Assembly (NCBI GenBank): GCA_019744815.1
Contig: JAIEUA010000014.1
Location: 1-35,105, forward strand
Origin: Phycisphaerales bacterium
GTDB lineage: Bacteria > Planctomycetota > Phycisphaerae > Phycisphaerales > UBA1924
Direction: 5' to 3'
DNA length: 35,105 nucleotides
Made by a program: the position numbers and the translations under genes. This document shows positions 24,777 to 32,904 of this stretch, in pieces (the stretch's first letter is position 1; every line of letters begins with the position of its first letter). The notes under the pieces were generated by a model. That model saw only the letters and a list, made by a program, of their open reading frames with translations, did not search any database and was not told the origin of the DNA.

Positions 24777-25103
24777 TCAGCCGTTGATGGACGTGACCTT
24801 GACCTTGGTGTACTTCTGGCGGTGACCGGTCTTCTTGCGCCAGGTCTTCTTCTCGCGGAAGTGGTGGATGTCGATCTTCTCGCCCTTCACAAGGGCCTCG
24901 AGGACCTCGACCTTGACCGACGCGCCCTGGACGTAGGGCTGGCCGACCTTGGCGTCGCCGCCTTCCTTGCCGACGACAAGGACCTTGTCGAAGGCGATGC
25001 TGGAGCCGACCTTGGCCTCGCCGCCGTCCTGGAGGTCGATGAGGAACTCTTCGCCCTGGGTGACGCGGCGCTGACCGCCAAACTCTTCGATGATCGCGTA
25101 CAT
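24777..25103 (-). CDS. rplU: 50S ribosomal protein bL21
   Basis: Large-subunit ribosomal protein of 108 residues that binds 23S rRNA. MYAIIEEFGGQRRVTQGEEF is the family N-terminus, and FREKKTWRKKTGHRQKYTKV is the conserved basic C-terminal motif. ATG 25103 has AGGAG about nine bases upstream. rplU is usually followed by rpmA (bL27) and obg; here a strong terminator and an asparaginase gene follow instead, so the usual partner is missing from its normal place. Upstream on the same strand is the CDF exporter gene, 71 bases away. Confidence 0.97.
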   Translation of the reverse strand: MYAIIEEFGGQRRVTQGEEFLIDLQDGGEAKVGSSIAFDKVLVVGKEGGDAKVGQPYVQGASVKVEVLEALVKGEKIDIHHFREKKTWRKKTGHRQKYTKVKVTSING

Positions 25104-25174
25104 GAAACCGGCTCCTGGCAAGGCCCGCGGCGGATGCCGTGGGGTCGAGATGATAGGCCGGAACGGCGGGGAAG

Positions 25175-26119
25175 TCACGGGGCGGCAGAAGGGGAGGAGG
25201 GCAACGGGGGGGCCGGGGAGGAGGGTGTTTGGGTGGTCGCCGGCTCGATGTGGATGAGGACATCGCGGACCTGGGGGATTTTCGCCCGCACCGCGTCCTT
25301 TACAGCGTGGGCGAGGGCGTGGGACTCGCGGACGGTCATGGTCCCGTCGACCCATATGTGCATGTCGATCCAGTAGAGGACGCCGCTCTTTCGGGCGAAG
25401 GATTTTTGCACCTTCACGACCCCCGGCACTGCTGCCGCGGCGGCCCGGGCGGCCTCGGCGATTTCTTCCGACTGCTGGTCCAGCAGTTCGCGGAGCGGGG
25501 GGATCATCATGCGCACCGCGCCCGCGGCGATGATGCCCGACGCGAGCAGTGCGGCCCAATCGTCGGCCGGGGCCCAGGCGTCGGTGCCGGTGCGCCACTT
25601 GCCGATCAGGGCGATGCTGATCCCGATGAACGCCGCGAGCGAGGTGACGGCGTCGGCCCGGTGATGGAACGCGTCGGTGGCAAGGGCGGTGGAGCCGTCG
25701 GCGCTCGCGCGGCGGCGGCCCAGGCGGAAGAACGATTCCTTGACGACGACCACGACCACCAGCACCAGGAGCGTCCACCACTCCGGGGTGTGGTGAGGCG
25801 TGATGATCTCTTGCACAGCTTCGTACGCGATCGCGCCACCGGCGAGCAGGACGAGGATGGCGACGGCGAGGGACGCGAGAGGCTCGGCCTTGCCGAAGCC
25901 GTAGGGGTGTTGCTCGCTGGCGGGGCGCGAGGAGATCACCAGCCCGCTGAAGATCACGCCGGAGCCGACGATGTCGGCGAGGGACTCGATGGCGTCGGCG
26001 ACCAGCGCGTAGCTGTTGCCGAGGATGCCGGCGAGGAGCTTGCCGATGGCCAGGGCCATGTTGGCAAGCAACCCGGCGAGCGCGAAGCGGCGGGCGGAGA
26101 AGTCAGAAGAAGCAGGCAC
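25175..26119 (-). CDS. Cation diffusion facilitator family metal exporter
   Basis: A membrane protein of 314 residues with about five or six hydrophobic segments (ALAGLLANMALAIGKLLAGI, ASLAVAILVLLAGGAIAYEA and WTLLVLVVVVVVKESFF among them) and a C-terminal cytoplasmic domain (VKVQKSFARKSGVLYWIDMH). It exports divalent metals by proton antiport. In the transport site, TM5 has the usual HxxxD (HHRAD), while TM2 has ESLAD, a Glu where DSLVD or HxxxD types have Asp or His. That may shift metal preference; the metal is not known. A Pro/Ser-rich tail ends it. The start is GTG 26119. It follows miaB on the same strand after about 120 bases. Confidence 0.9.
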   Translation of the reverse strand: MPASSDFSARRFALAGLLANMALAIGKLLAGILGNSYALVADAIESLADIVGSGVIFSGLVISSRPASEQHPYGFGKAEPLASLAVAILVLLAGGAIAYEAVQEIITPHHTPEWWTLLVLVVVVVVKESFFRLGRRRASADGSTALATDAFHHRADAVTSLAAFIGISIALIGKWRTGTDAWAPADDWAALLASGIIAAGAVRMMIPPLRELLDQQSEEIAEAARAAAAAVPGVVKVQKSFARKSGVLYWIDMHIWVDGTMTVRESHALAHAVKDAVRAKIPQVRDVLIHIEPATTQTPSSPAPPLPSSPSAAP

Positions 26120-26166
26120 GCCGGATGGTAGCGAGGGTGATCGGTTCGAGAGGCCTCACCCGGCTT

Positions 26167-26206
26167 GCTCGCGGCCAGCAGGGTTGCCGGTCGCGAGCGA
26201 GATCGC
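26167..26206. other. Hairpin between miaB and the CDF gene
   Basis: GCTCGCGGCC pairs with GGTCGCGAGC (one G-T pair) around a loop of about 20 bases. No T-run follows on the minus strand, so termination is uncertain; it might instead slow read-through from miaB into the exporter gene. The rest of this gap shows nothing recognisable. Confidence 0.35.
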
Positions 26207-26241
26207 AACGAGAGAAGACGGGCGATGACGCTCGGGGCTCG

Positions 26242-27993
26242 TTACGACGAGCGGGTGCCGAAGAGCGAGAGGGCGCGGACGCGATCGATGTGGACTTCGG
26301 CGAAGGTGTGGGTGAGATCGGGCGTGCCAGCCTGCGGCGCGGGAGCGTCGAAGAAGACGATCATGTCGGTGTCGCTGCGGGCGCAGTACTGGATCGTGGT
26401 GGGCTCGGTGTGCTCGGCGTTCGATTCCGGGGCGAGCGAGGCGGTGGAGCAGGAGGTTGGGCGCGCGTCGTTGTCCGCTGGTGTGGCGGCGGATGTGGCG
26501 CGGGCGCTGACGGTGAGGGAGACGGTGCTGGCGTGGTTGTGGGAATGGTCGTGGTGCGCGTGCTGCTGGCGGGGACGGGTTTGGTGCCTTTTGCTCGGGC
26601 CTTCGACGAAGACGCGGAGGGTCTGTCCGACGTACTCGCGGGCGACCTGGTCGGAGACTTCGTTCTGCAGGGCGAGGAGCTTGGTGTTGCGGTCGCGCTT
26701 CACGTTGTCGGGCACATCGTCTTCGAGCTTGTCGAAGGCGACGGTGCCGGGGCGGGGCGAGTACTTGAAGATGAACGAGTTCTTGAAGCGGGCGCGGCGG
26801 ATCAGGCTCGCAGTGGCTTCGAAGTCCTCGTCGGTCTCGGTGGGGAAGCCGATGATGAAATCGCTGGAGATGCCGACGGGTCGGGCGATTTCAGGCTGAT
26901 GCAGGAAGTGGCGGACGCGATCGACGAACTCGAGGTACTCGCTGACCGTGTAGCCGCGGTTCATGAGCTTGAGGATGCGATCGGACCCGGATTGTGCGGG
27001 GACGTGCAGGTAGCGGCAGATGCGGGGGTGATCGCGGATGACCTCGAGCACGTCGTCGCCGAAGTCGCGGGGGTAGGAGGTCACGAAGCGGAGACGCTGG
27101 ATTTCAGGGACTTCTTCGTGGATCTGGGCGAGGAGATCGGCGAAGGTGGTGGTCTGTTCGCCGGCGAAGGGGTCGCGGCGGTGGCCGCCGGTGAAGGAGC
27201 GGCCTTTTTGCGGCTGGGTGATGCCGCCGACGGTGACGGCGGCGGCGTGCTCGAAGCGGTAGTGGTTGACGGTCTGGCCGAGGAGGGTGATCTCGATCAC
27301 GCCGCGGTCGGCGAGCATTTTGCATTCGTCGATGATGTGCTGCGGGGGGCGGTGAATCTCGGCGCCACGGGTGAAGGGGACGACGCAGTAGGTACAGAAT
27401 TTGTTGCAGCCGCGGGTGATGCGGACGTAGGCGGATTTCGAGGGTTTGTCGGAGGGGTCGAGCGGCGAAACGGAGCGGGAGAGGTCGAGAAGCTCGAGCG
27501 AATCCGCGGCGGCGGCGAGGGTGGTGCTGCGGCGGGAGGAGCCGCCCTGGAGGGCGATCTCGCGGGCAGAGGTCAGGCCTTTTCGCGCGTTGGGGTCTTC
27601 GGGCGCGGGGTCGGCGCTGAGGGACTCGCGGGTGCGGAGGGCGTTGTCGAGGAGGTTGGGGAGTTTGTCGAGTTCGCCGGGGCCGACGAGGACATCGACG
27701 ACGGGCATGCGCTTGACGAGATCGACGCCGTCGCGTTCGGCGAGGCAGCCGAGGACGCCGACGACGAGGTTGGGTTCGGAGGTCTTGCGCTGGGCGAGTT
27801 CGCCGAGGCGGGACCAGACTTTCTGTTCGGCGTGCTCGCGGACGGAGCAGGTGTTGTAGAGGACGATGTGGGCGTCGTCGGCGGAGGTGGTGAAGCGGTA
27901 GCCGAGGGCGTGGAGCTGGCCAGCGACGAGCTCGGAATCGAGCTCGTTCATCTGGCAGCCGAAGGTTTCGAGGTAGACACGCCGTGAGGACAT
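26242..27993 (-). CDS. miaB: tRNA-2-methylthio-N6-dimethylallyladenosine synthase with unusual insertions
   Basis: A radical-SAM methylthiotransferase of 583 residues that modifies A37 of tRNAs reading UNN codons. The N-terminal cluster cysteines are Cys13, Cys49 and Cys83; the radical-SAM motif is RGCNKFCTYC (Cys196, Cys200, Cys203). The protein is over 100 residues longer than usual because of three inserts: about 127-185 (Ser/Arg/Pro-rich), about 249-280 (between TVNHY and the next core segment), and about 470-540, which splits the C-terminal TRAM domain and includes a His-rich stretch (seven His in residues 470-487). ATG 27993 starts at MSSRRVYLETFGCQMN; the frame is open far upstream but that part is antisense to the histidine kinase. 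A tandem octamer array lies 25 bases upstream. Confidence 0.93.
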   Translation of the reverse strand: MSSRRVYLETFGCQMNELDSELVAGQLHALGYRFTTSADDAHIVLYNTCSVREHAEQKVWSRLGELAQRKTSEPNLVVGVLGCLAERDGVDLVKRMPVVDVLVGPGELDKLPNLLDNALRTRESLSADPAPEDPNARKGLTSAREIALQGGSSRRSTTLAAAADSLELLDLSRSVSPLDPSDKPSKSAYVRITRGCNKFCTYCVVPFTRGAEIHRPPQHIIDECKMLADRGVIEITLLGQTVNHYRFEHAAAVTVGGITQPQKGRSFTGGHRRDPFAGEQTTTFADLLAQIHEEVPEIQRLRFVTSYPRDFGDDVLEVIRDHPRICRYLHVPAQSGSDRILKLMNRGYTVSEYLEFVDRVRHFLHQPEIARPVGISSDFIIGFPTETDEDFEATASLIRRARFKNSFIFKYSPRPGTVAFDKLEDDVPDNVKRDRNTKLLALQNEVSDQVAREYVGQTLRVFVEGPSKRHQTRPRQQHAHHDHSHNHASTVSLTVSARATSAATPADNDARPTSCSTASLAPESNAEHTEPTTIQYCARSDTDMIVFFDAPAPQAGTPDLTHTFAEVHIDRVRALSLFGTRSS

Positions 27994-28017
27994 GGGGTAG
28001 TTTATGGGGGAGGATGA

Positions 28018-28057
28018 AGGGGAGCAGGGGAGCAGGGGAAGAGGGGAACAGGTGAGC
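28018..28057. repeat. Tandem octamer repeat, second array (AGGGGARC-like, 5 units)
   Basis: Five 8-base units: AGGGGAGC twice, AGGGGAAG, AGGGGAAC and AGGTGAGC. The unit matches the array at 22643-22690. It lies between the divergent miaB (start 27993) and histidine kinase (start 28096) genes and could fold as a G-quadruplex on the plus strand. Confidence 0.93.
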
Positions 28058-28095
28058 AGGAGAATCGGGGGTGGGAGTGTCTGTAGACTTGCGGC

Positions 28096-29802
28096 GTGTT
28101 CCGAGGAATCTCGCTCGCCAACAAGTGCCTGTTGCTGTTCGGCGGAGCCGTGGCCGCGATCGTGTTGGCCGCGTTGATGTTCCCGTTCTTCCGGATGAAC
28201 TCGCTGGTGGACGAGGGGCAGCTCGAGAATTCGCGGCAGATGGTGGATCACTGGGAGCAGGCGGAGCGACAGATCAAGGCGGCGGTGATCGCGCTGGGTG
28301 GGACGAACGTGATCACGTCGAGGCCGCCCCAGCCGCAGCGGTATGTGTTCGGGGATGAGGAGCCCAAGCCGGGGACGGAGGGGTACGCGGGCGTGCCGGC
28401 GGTGCGGGTGGGGCTGGTGGATGCGCAGAAGCTGGCGGAGTCGGATCGGTTTGTGGCCCGGGCGCTGGAGGCGTTGGCGAAGGATGCGAAGCGGGCGGAT
28501 TTTCAGCAAGCGCGGTGGAAAGGGACGAAGCGCGAGTACCGGTACGCGAAGGCGGTGCGGGCGGATGTTGAGGGAAAGCAGGAAGTCATCGGGCTGGTGC
28601 TGCTCGACCGGGAGACGGGGGAGCCGCTGCGGCTGCTCTTGATCAACACCGCGTACTTGTTCTCGGCGGGGCTGTTCGTGTCGGCGTTCGCGGTGCTGGT
28701 GTTCTATCTGATCACGCACCACTTGATCCTGGGGCCTGTGCGCACGCTGAAGGAGACGGCGGAGAGCGTGCGGCAGGGGGACTTGCGGATCCGGTCGGAG
28801 ATCAGCACAGGCGATGAGTTCGAGGAATTGGCCGAGACGTTCAACCACATGCTGGGGGACCTGGAGGGGCAGCAGGCGCAGCTCCGGGCGATCAACGCGG
28901 CGATGAACCTGAAGCTGGACGAGATCACGGCGTCGAACAGCGCGCTCTACGAGGCGGCGAAGCTGAAGGGTGATTTCCTGGCGAACGTCAGCCACGAGCT
29001 GCGCACGCCGCTGAATTCGATCATCGGGTTCGCGGACCTGCTGCTGGAGATCGCGAGGACGGAGCTCGCTGCGGGGGATGACTCGACGCGGCTGGCCAAG
29101 CGGGTGCGGTTTCTGGAGAACATCCTCAACGCGGCGCGGGATCTGTTGGAGATGATCAACGGCCTGCTCGAGATGGCGAAGATCGAGGCGGGCAAGTACG
29201 AGCTGCGGATCGAGAAGGTGAGCGTGCAGGAGACGTGCGAGGCGTTGGCGGGGTTGATCTTTCCGCTGGCGTCGGTGAAGGGAATCAAGGTGAATCTGGA
29301 GATCGCGGGCGACCTGCCGCTGATCGAGACGGACGCGAAGAAGTTCCGGCAGATCGTGTTCAACTTCCTGTCGAACGCGGTGAAGTTCAGCCCGACGGCG
29401 GAGGAGGCTGGGGCGCGGGCGGTGGTGACGCTGCGGGCGGAGCGGCTGATGGGTGCCAGGCCGGGCGAAGAGCCGAGCGCGGCGGAATCGGACCGGGTGC
29501 GTATCAGCGTGATCGACAACGGGCCGGGGATCGCGGTGGAGGATCAGGGGAAGATCTTCGAAAAGTTCTCGCAGCTGAGCCGCGGACACACGCGGGAGCA
29601 CGCGGGGACGGGGCTGGGCTTGACGATCTGCAAGGAGCTGGCGGGGGTGCTTCAGGGAGAGCTGCAGCTGGTCAGCGACCTGGGGCGAGGCGCGATGTTC
29701 AGCTTGATGGTGCCGGTGACGCTCGACACGAATCGGTTGCGCGAGTCGGAGGCGGAGGCGAAATTCCGCGGGGCGCTCAAGCGGGCGACGGCGGTGGGAT
29801 GA
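28096..29802 (+). CDS. Membrane-bound sensor histidine kinase with HAMP domain
   Basis: A 568-residue kinase. TM1 is at about 11-32 and TM2 at about 186-211, enclosing a periplasmic sensor region of about 150 residues with no recognised family. A HAMP linker follows (GPVRTLKETAESVRQGDLRI, about 213-262), then a coiled stretch, the HisKA motif NVSHELRTPLNS with His300, and the ATPase boxes FNFLSNAVKFSP, DNGPGI and GTGLGL. No response regulator lies next to it, so it is an orphan kinase. The start is GTG 28096. Codon use is strongly G-ending, unlike plus-strand genes left of 17 kb. A hairpin repeat follows its end and overlaps the convergent kynU terminus. Confidence 0.92.
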   Translation: MFRGISLANKCLLLFGGAVAAIVLAALMFPFFRMNSLVDEGQLENSRQMVDHWEQAERQIKAAVIALGGTNVITSRPPQPQRYVFGDEEPKPGTEGYAGVPAVRVGLVDAQKLAESDRFVARALEALAKDAKRADFQQARWKGTKREYRYAKAVRADVEGKQEVIGLVLLDRETGEPLRLLLINTAYLFSAGLFVSAFAVLVFYLITHHLILGPVRTLKETAESVRQGDLRIRSEISTGDEFEELAETFNHMLGDLEGQQAQLRAINAAMNLKLDEITASNSALYEAAKLKGDFLANVSHELRTPLNSIIGFADLLLEIARTELAAGDDSTRLAKRVRFLENILNAARDLLEMINGLLEMAKIEAGKYELRIEKVSVQETCEALAGLIFPLASVKGIKVNLEIAGDLPLIETDAKKFRQIVFNFLSNAVKFSPTAEEAGARAVVTLRAERLMGARPGEEPSAAESDRVRISVIDNGPGIAVEDQGKIFEKFSQLSRGHTREHAGTGLGLTICKELAGVLQGELQLVSDLGRGAMFSLMVPVTLDTNRLRESEAEAKFRGALKRATAVG

Positions 29803-29866
29803 GGGGGAGAGAGTTGGAAGGGGTGAGGGATGAGGTCTTAGGTTTTGGGTTTTAGGGGCGCGGCCA

Positions 29867-29905
29867 CACTGCCTGACCTCCGAGCCGGTCAGGCAGTGGC
29901 ACCCG
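29867..29905. repeat. GGCACCC hairpin repeat overlapping the kynU stop
   Basis: CACTGCCTGACC (29867-29878) pairs perfectly with GGTCAGGCAGTG (29887-29898) around an eight-base loop, then GCACCCGAC follows. Compared with copy B, a T to C change in one arm is matched by A to G in the other. On the minus strand the element encodes the last residues and the TGA stop of kynureninase. Confidence 0.92.
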
Positions 29906-31199
29906 ACGCAAAGGACTCGGCGATGACCGCGGCGGCTGCGGTGAGTTCATCGCGGGTGGTGAGGATGTCGGGGGCGAAGCGTGCATTGCCGAGGCGGGCG
30001 TCGGCGATGACGGAACGGGCCTTGAGTCGATCACAGAACGCTGTCGTGTCGCGGTGGGAGATCAGCAGGTACGCGCCGGAGTGTTCGGGCGATGCGCCGC
30101 CGCGGCGGGTGGGGATGTTGTGCTGGCGCAGCGTGGCTTCGAGGAACGTGAGTTGCTCGAGGGAGTAGGCACGCAGTCGCTCGACGCCGAGGGCGAGCGT
30201 GAGTTCGAGGCCGGACTTGGCTTGATAGAGGGGGAGGATGGCGGGCGTGGCTTCCATCCACGCGTCGCCGCCGTGGGCGAGGAGGGGCTTTTCTGGGCGC
30301 TCGAACTTGAAGGTGTCGCGCTTGGCGAACCAACCGGTGTCGAGGGTGCGGAAGGGCGGTTCGTGGTTGTTGTCGTCGCGCTCCGGGGTGAGGTGGCGCG
30401 GGTGGATCATGAGCCAGCAGGCGCCTGGGCCGCCGCGGGTGTACTTGTACGAGCCGCCGATGGCGAAGTCGGCGTTGAGAGATTCGAGCGCGAGCGGGAT
30501 CACACCGGCGGCGTGGTAGCAATCGAGCAGGACGAGGGTGTTCTTCGCGTGGGCGGCGGAGATGACGCGGGGGAGATCGTCGAGGACTTGGCCGGTGGCA
30601 TAGAAGACCGGAGAGACGACCAGCAGGTCGAAGTGCTCGCGGGCGAGTGCGGCGATGAGATCGTCGGTGCGGAATCGTGGCGGTTGATCGGGCGTGGTGT
30701 GCGGCTCGATCCATGTCACATCCGCGCGGCGGCGGTGGTGGTAGGTCTTGAGGATGAAGTCGATGGAGTCGAACTCGCCGCGGGTGGTGAGGATGCGGGG
30801 AGCTGGGGACGGCAGCGCGTTCAGCACGGCACGCAGCCCCTGACCCGCGGAGGTCTTGGGGACCACTGCATCGGCGCGAGAGACGCCCAAGAGACACGCG
30901 ATGTTGTTGCGGAAGCTGTGCAGCTCGTCGAGCCACGGCCCCCACGCGTTGTCCATGTCGCGGTACCACGCGTCGAGGGCGGCTTGCACATCGCTGGACA
31001 TCTGATCGAGCGGGCGGCCGAGGCTGTGATTGGCGAGATAGATGCCGGGACGCTTCAGGATGCGAGAGAACAGCGGGAAGATGTGGGTGCGGAGGGCCTC
31101 TTCGCGGAGCGGGCCGGGGCCGAGCGCGGCGACGGCGGACGCGATTGCGGGGCTGATGCGCGGCGTGGCGATGCGTGATGCGGCGTCGGGTGTGTTCAC
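29889..31199 (-). CDS. kynU: Kynureninase
   Basis: A PLP-dependent hydrolase of 436 residues that splits kynurenine to anthranilate and alanine. The cofactor Lys is in [12 protein letters not shown]; the Asp that contacts the pyridine ring is in [26 protein letters not shown] and GYFGHK-like C-terminal parts fit the family (here [15 protein letters not shown]). The start is GTG 31199, which overlaps the kynA stop as GTGA, a sign of translational coupling. The last codons and the stop come from a dispersed hairpin repeat, so the original C-terminus may have been replaced. No formamidase gene is adjacent. With kynA it likely forms a tryptophan catabolic operon. Confidence 0.93.
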   Translation of the reverse strand: MNTPDAASRIATPRISPAIASAVAALGPGPLREEALRTHIFPLFSRILKRPGIYLANHSLGRPLDQMSSDVQAALDAWYRDMDNAWGPWLDELHSFRNNIACLLGVSRADAVVPKTSAGQGLRAVLNALPSPAPRILTTRGEFDSIDFILKTYHHRRRADVTWIEPHTTPDQPPRFRTDDLIAALAREHFDLLVVSPVFYATGQVLDDLPRVISAAHAKNTLVLLDCYHAAGVIPLALESLNADFAIGGSYKYTRGGPGACWLMIHPRHLTPERDDNNHEPPFRTLDTGWFAKRDTFKFERPEKPLLAHGGDAWMEATPAILPLYQAKSGLELTLALGVERLRAYSLEQLTFLEATLRQHNIPTRRGGASPEHSGAYLLISHRDTTAFCDRLKARSVIADARLGNARFAPDILTTRDELTAAAAVIAESFASGATA

Positions 31200-32074
31200 G
31201 CGGGTTTTCCGTGGTAGGTCTGGCCCGTGTCGGGACCGACCATGGTTCGGACGTCCCACAGCTCGGGGAAGAGCGGCAAGTCAACGAGGGTCTTGAGGTA
31301 GTTGACGCCGGCGGTGCCGCCGGTGCCGCGCTTCATGCCGATGACGCGCTGGACGACCTTGAGATGGCGGTAGCGCCACAGCATCATGGTCTCGTCGATG
31401 TCGACGAGCTTCTCGGCCATCTCGTAGGCGTCCCACTGGCCCTCGGGTTTGTCGTAGATGTTCTTGAAGACGGCGAGCACGGCGTCGCTGGAGGTGTGGG
31501 TCTTGGTGAGATCGCGCTCGAGGACATCGCGCGGGACGGCGTGGCCGCGGCGGGCGAGGTAGCGAAGAAACTCGTCGTAGAGGCTTGGTGCACGAATCGC
31601 GGCTTCAAGCTCGGCGAAGATGGCGGGCTTGTGGCGGAAGACCTCGAGGTAGCGGATCTCGCGATTGCCGAGGAGGTACTCGATGAGTCGGTTCTGATGC
31701 GACTGGATGCCGCTGGCGGGGCCGAGGACGTGGCGGAACTGGACGTACTCGGTGGGCGTGAGCGTGGCGAGCACGGACCACTGGCTGAGGAGCTGGGCCT
31801 GGATGTGCTTGACGCGGGCGAGGATCTTGAAGGATGGTTCGAGCTGGTCCTTGGCGACGAGCGCCATCGCGGCGCGGAGCTCGTGGATGACGAGCTTGAA
31901 CCAGAGCTCGGTGGTCTGGTGCTGGATGATGAAGAGCAGCTCGTCGTGGTGCTCGGGGTGGGATAGCGGGCGCTGGGCGGCGAGGAGCGGGTCGAGTTGG
32001 AGATAGGTGGCGTAGTCGAGCTTGCCGTGGAGATCGGTGATGACGCCGGCGGGTTGGTTTTGGGGTTGGGTCAC
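31196..32074 (-). CDS. kynA: Tryptophan 2,3-dioxygenase
   Basis: A haem enzyme of 292 residues that opens the indole ring of L-tryptophan to N-formylkynurenine. The substrate-side motif is [18 protein letters not shown], and the haem-ligand His lies in the [17 protein letters not shown] region, followed by [11 protein letters not shown]. Length is typical. The start is GTG 32074; no good ribosome site is seen. Its TGA overlaps the kynU start, so this is the first gene of the pair. A strong G-run cluster lies 38-68 bases upstream on the opposite strand. Confidence 0.95.
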   Translation of the reverse strand: MTQPQNQPAGVITDLHGKLDYATYLQLDPLLAAQRPLSHPEHHDELLFIIQHQTTELWFKLVIHELRAAMALVAKDQLEPSFKILARVKHIQAQLLSQWSVLATLTPTEYVQFRHVLGPASGIQSHQNRLIEYLLGNREIRYLEVFRHKPAIFAELEAAIRAPSLYDEFLRYLARRGHAVPRDVLERDLTKTHTSSDAVLAVFKNIYDKPEGQWDAYEMAEKLVDIDETMMLWRYRHLKVVQRVIGMKRGTGGTAGVNYLKTLVDLPLFPELWDVRTMVGPDTGQTYHGKPA

Positions 32075-32111
32075 GCGGACAGTGTGGCGTGTGTGGGAGT
32101 GGAGATCAAGC

Positions 32112-32142
32112 GGGGGAGGGGAGTGGGGGGAGGAATCGGGGG
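32112..32142 (+). promoter_or_regulatory. Potential G-quadruplex upstream of kynA
   Basis: Four G-runs (5, 4, 6 and 5 bases) lie within 31 bases on the plus strand, the template strand for kynA. It sits just upstream of the kynA start. A regulatory effect is inferred from position only. Confidence 0.45.
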
Positions 32143-32178
32143 AGATGCGGATCGAGGATGTGGCGCATGGGGCGGCCG

Positions 32179-32217
32179 CACTGCTGGACCGCCGAGCCGG
32201 TCCAGAAGCGGCACCCG
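32179..32217. repeat. GGCACCC hairpin repeat, degraded copy
   Basis: CACTGCTGGACC (32179-32190) pairs with GGTCCAGAAGCG (32199-32210) with two mismatches, around the loop GCCGAGCC; GCACCCGAA follows. The upstream bases GGGCGGCCG resemble those before the 29867 copy. It lies between kynA and the small lipoprotein gene. Confidence 0.8.
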
Positions 32218-32235
32218 AAGCCGGTTCTACTGGGT

Positions 32236-32499
32236 TTATTGCTTGTCGGGCTGCGACTCGACCGAGGCGAGCGGGGCGGAGGGGCCTTTGTCGCCGGTCA
32301 TGATCTTGTCGCGGCTGGCGAGGGTGGTGCCGTCGCCGGTGCTCGAGGGGGTGATCTCGATGGACCGGGTTTGGAGGTATTCCTGGCGCGGGGAGCAGTT
32401 GCAGCCGCCGAGGCTCAGAGCGAGCGCGAGGGGCAGCGCGAATCCGGCGAGCAGCCAGGCAAGGCCGTGGGTGATATGGAGGGCGCGGCGGAATCGCAT
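32236..32499 (-). CDS. Small predicted lipoprotein
   Basis: An 87-residue protein of unknown function. A basic start ([12 protein letters not shown]) is followed by the hydrophobic run [21 protein letters not shown], whose LGGC fits a lipobox. The short mature part is polar ([20 protein letters not shown] and a Ser/Asp-rich tail). The frame extends further upstream to 32658, but the signal begins at ATG 32499, so I chose that. No ribosome site is clear, and with no homologue recognised the gene is probable rather than certain. It lies upstream of the degraded hairpin repeat and kynA on the same strand. Confidence 0.55.
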   Translation of the reverse strand: MRFRRALHITHGLAWLLAGFALPLALALSLGGCNCSPRQEYLQTRSIEITPSSTGDGTTLASRDKIMTGDKGPSAPLASVESQPDKQ

Positions 32500-32904
32500 A
32501 GATTGGAGTCGCAATGCTACCGCGCCGTGAGCTGGGGCGTCGAAGCAAGGGAGTGCGATTGCGGTCGCAGCTTGTTCGGTGGGCATGGAGTTGGGTTGCC
32601 GCGAGGTCTGGTCCGTGGTGCGATGCAGTGCGTCGATCACGTAGGGGTCTCCCGCCATCCCACTGCCCGGCCCGCCACGGAGTCGCTATGCTCCGTTCCC
32701 GTACGATGCGCATCGGCGGGAGGGCCGTCGGGAATCGACCTTTCGGGTCAAGTTACCGACCGCTTACCGGCAGGAACCGGGTTGGGCTGGCGGCAACGGC
32801 CTTTCTGGTCGTAGGCTGTCAGGGGCCGAGAATGTTGGGTTTGCGCGTCGTGTTCTGTGTGCCGCGTCACTTGGTAGTCACTGGGTTTTCTTGGACTCCT
32901 CACG
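32500..32904. other. Intergenic region with a spaced direct repeat
   Basis: About 400 bases between the small lipoprotein gene (minus) and the isomerase-like gene (plus). TTACCG occurs at 32753-32758 and again at 32764-32769, eleven bases apart, one helical turn, as in some operators. TCAAGTT just before it is weakly like a sigma-28 -35 element, but I do not find a matching -10. No gene or RNA is recognised. Confidence 0.3.

Noticed and set aside
26120..26241. tRNA-like fold in the gap between the CDF and miaB genes
   Set aside because: Only one stem forms; no acceptor stem, anticodon loop or T-loop consensus can be drawn.
26125..27987. Long plus-strand open frame of 620 codons opposite miaB
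   Set aside because: It is antisense to a well-supported radical-SAM gene, and its Gly/Glu/Val/Ala-rich translation has no motifs. High GC produces such mirror frames.
27994..29601. Upstream extension of the miaB frame giving a 1119-residue protein
   Set aside because: The extension is antisense to the histidine kinase and is Arg/His/Leu-rich without structure; MiaB begins at the ATG at 27993.
32748..32775. Sigma-28-type promoter
   Set aside because: TCAAGTT resembles a -35 element, but the -10 GCCGATA is not found at proper spacing and no motility gene is nearby.
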